Assembly (NCBI GenBank): GCA_023387295.1
Contig: JAEWIG010000002.1
Span: forward strand, 1-5,917
Direction of reading: 5' to 3'
DNA: 5,917 nucleotides
Source of the DNA: Bacillota bacterium
Lineage (GTDB): Bacteria; Bacillota; Bacilli; Bacillales; Cytobacillaceae
The stretch's first letter is position 1. The number at the start of each line of letters is the position of its first letter. Below the pieces are notes generated by a model. It was not told where the DNA came from. It worked only from the letters and a program-made list of their open reading frames with translations, and did not search any database. Shown in pieces: positions 1-5,291 of the stretch. The translations under genes were made by a program, and so were the position numbers.

Positions 1-724
1 CAATCCAAGGCTCTTTTCCAAATTTTGATTGATAGCATTCTATAAACGTTTGGTTAGGAAATATTTTTTGTATCGCCTCTGTTGTTTTACGACAACGGTT
101 TGGATAGTCATCACCTGTTTCTGCATAACGTAATGGGATACCATGATATGATAAGATAATACAATCTGGATGACCGTTTTTGGCTATACATTCATCAATA
201 CCTTTGGCAAGAAAGCTGATAAAAAGCGGATGATCTGGAAAATCTCGAATAAATATGAATTCTGGAATGTCACGCCATTTACTAATAGTTTGTACTACAT
301 GATCCCAAACGGATGCTGTTGTTGTGGATGAATATTGTTGAAATAATGGCAGTACGATTAGTTTCCTCATACCCCAACGGTGTAGTCTTTCTAGTTCTGC
401 AGAGACTGATGGATTACCATAATTCATGGCTAATGCTACTTGAATATTGTCAGACTGTAATTTTGTTTGTAGCGCAGTATGCTGTAATTGGCTATTTGTT
501 AGGAGTGGAGAACCTTCTTCTGTCCAAATAGATTGATATAGCTTGGCTGATTTTCTAGGTCTTGTGCGCAAGATAATCCCATGAAGGATGGGCAACCACT
601 GTATTCTGGGTAAGTCGATTACTCGGCGATCACTCAAAAATTCTTGTAAATATGTACGAACAGATGCAGTAGTCGGTGCATCTGGTGTGCCTAAATTAAC
701 TAATAAAATACCTGTTTTCTCCAT
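1..724 (-). CDS. hemH: Ferrochelatase, enterobacterial-like type (partial, C-terminus beyond left edge)
   Basis: Inserts ferrous iron into a porphyrin in the last steps of heme synthesis. I translated 241 residues from an ATG at 724; a GGAGG ribosome binding site (730-734 on the plus strand) lies 5 bases upstream. Seen: the N-terminal LLVNLGTPDAPT block (7-18), FLSDRRVID (29-37), EEGSPL (69-74), PLFQQYSSTT (126-135), LSYHGIP with the presumed catalytic His194 (191-197), then ETGDDYPNRC and the FGKEPW segment (235-240). These blocks match what I recall of E. coli HemH (about 320 residues), including the same His194 number. About 75-80 residues, with the second catalytic acid, are off the left edge. 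B. subtilis-type coproporphyrin ferrochelatase has AYGTP where this has NLGTP, so this copy is unlike the usual Bacillus enzyme. Family assignment is firm; whether the substrate is protoporphyrin or coproporphyrin is inference. It is divergent from the AlkD-like gene. Confidence 0.94.
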   Translation of the reverse strand, partial: MEKTGILLVNLGTPDAPTTASVRTYLQEFLSDRRVIDLPRIQWLPILHGIILRTRPRKSAKLYQSIWTEEGSPLLTNSQLQHTALQTKLQSDNIQVALAMNYGNPSVSAELERLHRWGMRKLIVLPLFQQYSSTTTASVWDHVVQTISKWRDIPEFIFIRDFPDHPLFISFLAKGIDECIAKNGHPDCIILSYHGIPLRYAETGDDYPNRCRKTTEAIQKIFPNQTFIECYQSKFGKEPWI

Positions 725-951
725 GATAACCTCCAAAGAATACTACTGATATACTAATATAATTATAAACAAGAACGTGCAGGAAGGCGAAGTATTATAA
801 AAAATCACATCTGTAAAATCATTCTTCAAAAAATAGACATTCTTATTGAGTTAACGGAGTGCGTTTCTTAAAAAATAATGAAATTAAGTTTTTTATATAT
901 CGCGTCAAGGACATATTATGAAACTGTGTTTTAATAAAGGAGTTGTATAAA
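725..951. other. Divergent intergenic region between hemH and the AlkD-like gene
   Basis: This 227-base AT-rich stretch must hold the promoters of two divergent genes. On the minus strand, TATAAT-matching hexamers occur at 767-762 and 799-794, but neither has a convincing -35 box 16-18 bases upstream. On the plus strand, TTGAGT (846-851) with a 17-base spacer reaches only the poor box TAAAAA (869-874). No operator-like repeat, small gene or terminator stands out. Promoters are therefore not called individually. Confidence 0.4.
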
Positions 952-1620
952 ATGGATGAAAAAAAAGATACAGAAATAAAACGCTCTTCAAAAGCAGAAA
1001 ACATTCTACCTCAGATCAATAGTAAAACTAAGCTAGGTGACTTACGAAAAATCGCGAAGGACATTAAAAAAGATCACGAACTAGCTATGGAACTTTGGTC
1101 AACTGAAGAGTTTTTGCCCAGACTATTAGCTATCTTAATTATGGACAAAAAACTTCTTTCACAAGATGTGCTAAATAAGCTTGATAAGGATATGCAGACT
1201 CACCCTTTTGATGAGCGAAATAACTTAATGGATTGGTTAATGGCTAATCAGCTCACCAAAGACAAGAAGAAAATTGCATTGATGGAGTCCTGGGAAAATA
1301 GTGCTTCTGCTCTTCAAAGGCGAGCTTTCTGGTATTATCAAGGGCGATTGAGATGGACTGGACAAACACCGCCTGATAACACTGAAGACTTGCTATCTGC
1401 ATTAGAAGCTAATATTACGCAGGAAGAACCGGAAGTTCAATGGGCTATGAATTTCACCGCAGGCTGGATAGGCGTTTATGATGAAAAGAATCGTGCACGG
1501 TGTATTAAACTTGGTGAGAAAACGGGTCTTTACAAAGATGAAATGGTAGCAAAAGGATGTACTCCCAGCTATTTGCCGGAGTTCATTACGATTGAAGTTA
1601 ACAAACGACATAATAATTAG
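952..1620 (+). CDS. Small AlkD-like (DNA alkylation repair family) HEAT-repeat protein
   Basis: This 222-residue, mostly helical protein resembles the AlkD/DNA alkylation repair family, whose HEAT-like repeats wrap DNA and excise N3- and N7-alkylpurines. I start at ATG 952 because AAAGGAG (936-942) sits 9 bases upstream; the in-frame TTG at 943 directly abuts that site. Recognisable parts are KLGDLRKIAKDIKKDHELAMELW (starts about residue 27), LLAILI (58-63), LMDWLMANQL (92-101), LQRRAFWYY (121-129) and the FTAGWIGVY segment (168-176). By eye, Trp95, Arg123 or Arg124 and Trp172 line up with the B. cereus AlkD active-site residues Trp109, Arg148 and Trp187. The catalytic Asp113 position appears to be Asn99. 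The protein may therefore bind lesions or DNA structures without normal glycosylase activity. Alone between hemH and the lysS leader, with no co-transcribed partner visible. Family membership is fairly sure; activity is uncertain. Confidence 0.8.
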   Translation: MDEKKDTEIKRSSKAENILPQINSKTKLGDLRKIAKDIKKDHELAMELWSTEEFLPRLLAILIMDKKLLSQDVLNKLDKDMQTHPFDERNNLMDWLMANQLTKDKKKIALMESWENSASALQRRAFWYYQGRLRWTGQTPPDNTEDLLSALEANITQEEPEVQWAMNFTAGWIGVYDEKNRARCIKLGEKTGLYKDEMVAKGCTPSYLPEFITIEVNKRHNN

Positions 1621-1717
1621 TTACCTCTAAATAAATTTATTAGGGTTTAATGCAAAAAATAAAGGAATTCAAAGCCTTAATATGAAAATTGTAATCGGCC
1701 ATTTAGTTGAACAAGTA

Positions 1718-1746
1718 TTGACTATAATAATTATTTAAGCTAATAT
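1718..1746 (+). promoter_or_regulatory. Probable sigma-A promoter of the T-box-lysS unit
   Basis: TTGACT (1718-1723) and TAATAT (1741-1746) are separated by 17 bases. Transcription would start near 1753, a little ahead of the first strand of T-box stem I (about 1770), which is where a leader promoter should be. The -35 box is strong (5 of 6); the -10 box is weaker (4 of 6). Confidence 0.65.
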
Positions 1747-1754
1747 TGCTTAAA

Positions 1755-2061
1755 ATATACGGAATATTTGGCTATGAAGAGAAGAGTAATTTTGATTCAT
1801 TATTTCCAGAGAGCTTCGGTAGGTGGAAAGGAGCAATAATGATCTTAATGAAAAAAGGCTCGGAGCCTTTGCACGGATCTAAGATATACTTAGTGATACT
1901 GCGACGGGATCTCCCGTTATAGAGATAGGGTATAATCAATTATTAAAAATTGCCGTACCCGAAGAGGTTGGTATGGTGACATATCAACAAACTGAGGTGG
2001 TACCACGGAGATATAAACTCTCGTCCTCAAGATGAATAATCTTGGGGGTGAGAGTTTTTTT
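1755..2061 (+). promoter_or_regulatory. T-box riboswitch leader, lysine-specific (AAA specifier)
   Basis: Senses uncharged tRNA-Lys and, when it binds, favours an antiterminator so that the downstream lysS is transcribed. Stem I: GGCT (1770-1773) pairs with AGCC near 1864-1867; the GAGAAGAGTA segment follows; a long helix has GATTCATTATT (from 1795) against AATAATGATC (1835-1844). Its distal part carries AGAGAG (1808-1813) and GGTAGGTGGAAAG, the conserved apical motifs. On the 3' side, TGAA is followed by AAA (about 1853-1855) as specifier codon for lysine, then a purine. Further hairpins: ACGGG/CCCGT (1904-1917), a two-part stem III (1928-1960) and GTTGGTAT/ATATCAAC (1967-1988). The T-box GAGGTGGTACCACGG (1994-2008) contains UGGU (1998-2001), complementary to an ACCA tRNA end, as expected for tRNA-Lys with discriminator A. 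The specifier register within the A-run 1851-1856 is by analogy, but every register reads AAA. Confidence 0.95.
2015..2061 (+). terminator. T-box intrinsic terminator, mutually exclusive with the antiterminator
   Basis: The strand 2015-2033 (AAACTCTCG to CAAGAT) pairs with 2039-2057 around the five-base loop 2034-2038. This gives a 19-bp stem with a few G-U pairs, running into seven T residues (2055-2061). The segment CGTCCTC (2022-2028) in its left arm is the same sequence that the T-box (GAGG, 1994-1997, and ACG) needs for the antiterminator helix. The two structures therefore exclude each other, as in known T-box leaders. Confidence 0.95.
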
Positions 2062-2112
2062 GTCGTTTAGAAGTATTAATGTGAATTTACATAAAAATTG
2101 GAGCGGATAAGA

Positions 2113-3576
2113 ATGAATAATGAACAAACAACTCTTAGATTAGAGAAATTAGAGAACTTGAGATCACAGGGGGTTCCAGTATATCCTGACAGATTTCCGA
2201 CAAATTATGAACTTTACGAATCATCTTTACTCGAAGATGGAACATCAGAGGTTCGAGTAGCCGGAAGAATCATGGGGATTCGTCAGTTTAGTAAATTTAG
2301 TTTCATCACAATTTCAGACATACAAGGTAATTTACAACTTCTTCTGAAAAAAGACGAGGTTGGGGAGAAGGCTTATTATGATTTCATTAACTTTTTCGAT
2401 ATAGGAGATTTTATTGGTGTTGAGGGAAATATGTATACAACGAAAACAAATGAAAAGACGCTTCGTATCGAAAATTATTATTTGCTAGGAAAAGCATTAC
2501 ACACACTACCAGATAAATGGCATGGATTAAGCAATATAGATACACGTTATAGACAACGTTATTTGGATTTAATGATGACAAAAGAATCAAAAATTCGTAT
2601 GTTAATGCGAACAAAGTTAGTGCGTGCTATTCGTAGATTCTTAGAAGAAAAGGACTTTTTAGAGGTGGAAACACCTGTGTTACAACATACTTCCTCTGGT
2701 GCTTTAGCACGCCCATTTAGCACGTATCATAACTCGTTAGATACGGAATTAAATTTACGAATTGCACCAGAGACTTACTTGAAAAGACTAATTGTAGGTG
2801 GCTTTACTAAAGTATTTGAATTTGCAAAGTGCTTTAGAAATGAAGGAATCAGTCCTCAACACCTTCAAGAATTTACAATGGTTGAAGGCTACGCAGCTTA
2901 TTGGAACTATGAAGATACAATGGCACTCATGCGTGAAATGATTTTATACGTTCTTAAACAAACTTTTAATACAACAGTTATTAATATACAAGGGCAAAAG
3001 ATTGATTTTTCATTAGAGTGGAACGTTGTTTCATTTAGAGATTTAATTCTAAAAGATACGGGCATTGATATTGATATGTATCCAGATGTAAAAGACTTAT
3101 ATGAAGAAACAAAGCGAAAAAATATTTATTTAGAACAAGAGAATATCGAGACTTTAGGTAGAGGGAACTTTATTGACCTTCTATATAAAAAAATGTGTCG
3201 TCCACAATTAATAGAACCAACATTTTTAATTAAACACCCTATTGATTTATCACCATTAGCTAGAGCAAATGATGACAATCCAGCCATTACAGATCGATTT
3301 CAATTAGTAGTCAATGGTGCTGAAATTATTAATGCATATTCAGAATTAGTGGACCCTATTGAGCAGAGAAAACGATTAGAGGCACAAGCCATTCTGAAAA
3401 GTGGTGGCGATTTAGAAGCAATGGAAATGGATGAAGACTACTTGTTGGCTATGGAATATGGGATGCCACCGATTTCTGGTTGGGGATTCGGGATTGAACG
3501 ATTATTAATGGTATTAACGGATAGTGATACGATTAAAGATTGTGTTTTATTTCCATTAACTAAAAAACAACTTTAG
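2113..3576 (+). CDS. lysS: Lysyl-tRNA synthetase, class II, T-box-controlled (probable auxiliary copy)
   Basis: Charges tRNA-Lys with lysine using ATP; cytosolic, normally a homodimer. The start is ATG 2113: GGAG (2100-2103) lies 9 bases upstream, while the in-frame TTG at 2098 overlaps that site. It encodes 487 residues, normal family length. Seen: N-terminal OB-fold anticodon-binding domain (about 47-125, VAGRIMGIRQFSKFSF), the LPDKWHGLSNIDTRYRQRYL linker (132-151), motif 1 (FLEVETPVL, 182-190), the lysine-pocket stretch APETYLKRLIVGG (218-230), motif 2 (VFEFAKCFRNEG to EFTMVEGY, 234-260), NGAEIINAYSEL (401-412) and motif 3 (GWGFGIERL, 456-464). Unusual: TSSGA (193-197) where TGGA is common, HLQEFT (250-255) where HNPEFT is common, and MVEGY for the common ELY. 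It stands alone behind its leader, unlike a typical Bacillus housekeeping lysS inside a folate/dus gene cluster. I infer an inducible second LysRS; identity as LysRS is firm. Confidence 0.95.
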   Translation: MNNEQTTLRLEKLENLRSQGVPVYPDRFPTNYELYESSLLEDGTSEVRVAGRIMGIRQFSKFSFITISDIQGNLQLLLKKDEVGEKAYYDFINFFDIGDFIGVEGNMYTTKTNEKTLRIENYYLLGKALHTLPDKWHGLSNIDTRYRQRYLDLMMTKESKIRMLMRTKLVRAIRRFLEEKDFLEVETPVLQHTSSGALARPFSTYHNSLDTELNLRIAPETYLKRLIVGGFTKVFEFAKCFRNEGISPQHLQEFTMVEGYAAYWNYEDTMALMREMILYVLKQTFNTTVINIQGQKIDFSLEWNVVSFRDLILKDTGIDIDMYPDVKDLYEETKRKNIYLEQENIETLGRGNFIDLLYKKMCRPQLIEPTFLIKHPIDLSPLARANDDNPAITDRFQLVVNGAEIINAYSELVDPIEQRKRLEAQAILKSGGDLEAMEMDEDYLLAMEYGMPPISGWGFGIERLLMVLTDSDTIKDCVLFPLTKKQL

Positions 3577-3800
3577 AAGGTTTCCAATAACGGTGTTCCA
3601 TGTTTAGTGAAAGGTGATGGACTGTAACCTCGGTTATCAATTAAATATGGAACAATGATGTTATAAGGTACTGTTTCTCATTCAACTAAAGTTTTAATAT
3701 ATTCCATATCGGTTTCTGCATGTTTCTATTAGCTAATTAAGATCTCAGGCGACTCAAACCCTCCAATAAACCACCACCCTATAGACCTTTTGATATAGTT
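3573..3800 (-). pseudogene. Degenerate coding remnant of unknown function
   Basis: Reading the minus strand in one frame gives protein-like sequence interrupted by stops. The pieces are WWFIGGFESPEILIS (about 3779-3735), two consecutive stops, KHAETDMEYIKTLVE, a TGA stop, then ETVPYNIIVPYLIDNRGY followed by SPSPFTKHGTPLLETF and a final TAA at 3575-3573, which overlaps the lysS stop. The composition (aromatic, Gly and Pro in a structured pattern) looks like real protein rather than chance, and all pieces stay in the same frame. No convincing start codon is visible; the upstream end is uncertain and may lie near the palindrome at 3801. I do not recognise the family. It could be a relic of a gene displaced when lysS or the ABC operon arrived. 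The alternative is a chance open stretch. Confidence 0.4.
3594..3654. repeat. Long imperfect inverted repeat downstream of lysS
   Basis: TGTTCCAT (3594-3601) and ATGGAACA (3647-3654) are perfectly complementary. Pairing continues inward to 3608/3640 with two G-U pairs, giving a stem of about 15 bp around a 31-base loop, which itself can form AGGT/ACCT (3612-3615 with 3627-3630). It starts 17 bases after the lysS stop. No T-run follows, so it is not a standard intrinsic terminator. It may act as a weak terminator or 3' stabilising structure, or be incidental to the coding remnant it overlaps. Confidence 0.5.
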
Positions 3801-3825
3801 ACCTCCTAAGATGTATTTAGGAGGT
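3801..3825. promoter_or_regulatory. Perfect inverted repeat covering the ribosome binding site of the ABC ATPase gene
   Basis: ACCTCCTAA (3801-3809) and TTAGGAGGT (3817-3825) are exact reverse complements around a 7-base spacer. The right arm is an almost ideal Shine-Dalgarno sequence, 6 bases before ATG 3832. In RNA, the hairpin would bury that site. As DNA, the 25-base dyad with ACCT/AGGT ends resembles operators of MerR-family regulators, and the third gene of this operon encodes one. Against a classic MerR promoter: TTGATA (3790-3795) has no good -10 at 18-20 bases, and the dyad is not centred in such a spacer. Confidence 0.7.
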
Positions 3826-3831
3826 TAGAAC

Positions 3832-4551
3832 ATGGTACTAAAGGTTGAAAATTTGTCAGTTACATACGGTCAGAAAAAGGCAGTTGATCGCATTAGCTTT
3901 GAAGTAAAGCCTAGGCAAGTATTTGGATTGCTAGGTGCAAATGGGGCAGGGAAATCTTCAACAATTGCTGCTGTGCTCGGTATCGAGAACAGTACTCATG
4001 ATGAGCTTTGCATTGTTGGTAAATCACCGATACACAATCGAAAGGAGGTATTCGAACATGTAGGGGTGCAGTTTCAAGAAACCAATTTCCAAGATAAATT
4101 AACCGTTTCTGAAGCATGCGGACAGTGGCAATCACTTTATCAAAAATCGGCTGATGTATCTGCCTTACTACAAACCTTTGGGCTGGCAGGTAAGGAAAAG
4201 CAACTTGTTAAATTACTTTCTGGTGGGGAGCGTCAGCGACTAGCCGTACTCCTTGCCCTAATTCCCGCACCGAAGCTTGTATTTTTAGATGAACTGACAA
4301 CAGGGCTTGATACTAAGGCTCGTCGTATGCTGTGGAAGCAACTCTTAACCATGAAAGAAAATGGTTTGTCGATTGTTTTGACATCACATTACATGGATGA
4401 GGTTGAAGCGTTATGTGATGAGATATTAATTCTTCGTGAGGGTCAGACCGTCTTTCGGGGAAGTATTCAGAGAGCGTTAATTGCTAGTGGAAGAACAACT
4501 CTTGAAGATGCATATTTACATTTTGCAGGTGAGGGGGAACACTGGGCATGA
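3832..4551 (+). CDS. ABC transporter ATP-binding protein (ABC-2 exporter type)
   Basis: Cytoplasmic ATPase subunit that drives the adjacent membrane permease, most likely for export of a drug, peptide or lipid-like compound; substrate unknown. The 239 residues form one complete nucleotide-binding domain: Walker A GANGAGKS (35-42), Q-loop near Gln82, signature LSGGERQR (129-136), Walker B LVFLDE (149-154) with catalytic Glu154, D-loop GLD (158-160) and switch His186 in TSHYMDE. All catalytic elements are present. One oddity is Leu155 after the catalytic Glu, where most relatives have Pro (DEPTTGLD). The short C-terminal tail after about residue 212 fits the drug- and antibiotic-type CcmA/DrrA-like group. 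ATG 3832 follows AGGAGGT by 6 bases, and that site lies inside a perfect inverted repeat. The stop overlaps the next start by 4 bases, so translation is probably coupled and the subunits made in step. Confidence 0.95.
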   Translation: MVLKVENLSVTYGQKKAVDRISFEVKPRQVFGLLGANGAGKSSTIAAVLGIENSTHDELCIVGKSPIHNRKEVFEHVGVQFQETNFQDKLTVSEACGQWQSLYQKSADVSALLQTFGLAGKEKQLVKLLSGGERQRLAVLLALIPAPKLVFLDELTTGLDTKARRMLWKQLLTMKENGLSIVLTSHYMDEVEALCDEILILREGQTVFRGSIQRALIASGRTTLEDAYLHFAGEGEHWA

Positions 4552-5282
4552 GTACAATGTTTACACTTTTGAAAATAGAAGGTAAGCTAGTTTGGAAAGG
4601 TATGGATATATTAATTTTCGGCATGTGCTTTCCGATCATATTGGCAATCCTGTTTGGTTACTTGCTTAGTAAAGATGCATCAGAAGGTTTTTCTAACTTT
4701 GAATTATCCTACGCGGCTGTTATAACGATTGGTGTGCTTGCAACGGGCGTTATGGGTTTACCGCTAACTATTGCCGATTATCGACACCGAGGAATTCTGA
4801 AACGATTTCAAGTGACACCAGTATCTCCTCTACAGATTTTATTTGCCCAAGGTCTAATTCAGCTTTCCTCTGCTCTTTTTTCATTCATTGGTGTTAGTCT
4901 GGTGTACTATCTATTTTTTGAATATCGAATAGTAGGTTCCTGGTTTGTGTTTTTGAGCGTATATGCTTTTGTTATATTATCTATGTATAGTATTGGTATT
5001 TTAATTGGCAGTGTCGTACCGGATCAAAAGGCAGCGAATATGTGGAGTTCTATCGCCTATTTTACGATGTTATTGTTTTCGGGTGCGACGATTCCTTATG
5101 AAGTCATGCCGCGCTTCGTTCAATGGGTAATGGATATCCTACCTTTATCGCATGGTATTCACTTATTAAAGCTGGCAAGTACAGGTGGAGAAACGGCGGG
5201 TATGGCGGTGCCGATTATGATACTAGGCATTTGTACGGTTATCAGCTTGGTTGGAGCATTCAAATATTTTAGGTGGAAGTAG
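4548..5282 (+). CDS. ABC-2 type transporter permease
   Basis: Membrane subunit of the exporter, expected to dimerise and pair with two copies of the upstream ATPase. It has 244 residues and, by eye, six hydrophobic segments: about 21-40, 55-75, 97-124, 132-157, 167-183 and 218-243. Between segments 2 and 3 is RHRGILKRFQVTPVSP (79-94), matching the cytoplasmic coupling region of ABC-2 permeases. After segment 5 comes a SGATIPYEVMP motif (178-188) and a DILPLSHGIHLLK stretch (196-208), also characteristic of the family. A short cytoplasmic N-terminal helix (1-20) precedes segment 1; no signal peptide is evident or expected. ATG 4548 shares ATGA with the preceding stop; GAGGGG (4531-4536) can serve as ribosome binding site. 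Family is certain, substrate is not readable. Confidence 0.93.
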   Translation: MSTMFTLLKIEGKLVWKGMDILIFGMCFPIILAILFGYLLSKDASEGFSNFELSYAAVITIGVLATGVMGLPLTIADYRHRGILKRFQVTPVSPLQILFAQGLIQLSSALFSFIGVSLVYYLFFEYRIVGSWFVFLSVYAFVILSMYSIGILIGSVVPDQKAANMWSSIAYFTMLLFSGATIPYEVMPRFVQWVMDILPLSHGIHLLKLASTGGETAGMAVPIMILGICTVISLVGAFKYFRWK

Positions 5283-5291
5283 GGTTGAGGG

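Noticed and set aside
313..531. Plus-strand 72-codon open frame
   Set aside because: It lies antisense within hemH, has no ribosome binding site and no family resemblance.
943..951. TTG at 943 as start of the AlkD-like gene
   Set aside because: It touches the AAAGGAG ribosome binding site directly; ATG 952 has correct spacing.
1402..1611. Minus-strand 69-codon open frame
   Set aside because: Shadow of the AlkD-like gene; no ribosome binding site.
1626..1642. Near-palindrome CTAAATAAATTTATTAG after the AlkD-like gene as a terminator
   Set aside because: All A/T pairing in the core, no loop and no following T-run; not a credible intrinsic terminator.
2098..2112. TTG at 2098 as lysS start
   Set aside because: It overlaps the GGAG ribosome binding site that serves ATG 2113.
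2411..2614. Minus-strand 67-codon open frame
   Set aside because: Antisense to the well-supported lysS coding frame; low complexity and no start signal.
3790..3820. MerR-type promoter with TTGATA and a 18-19 base spacer
   Set aside because: The matching -10 (TATTTA or ATTTAG) is poor, the dyad is off-centre and transcription would begin after the ribosome binding site.
3911..4135. Minus-strand 74-codon open frame
   Set aside because: Antisense to the ABC ATPase motifs.
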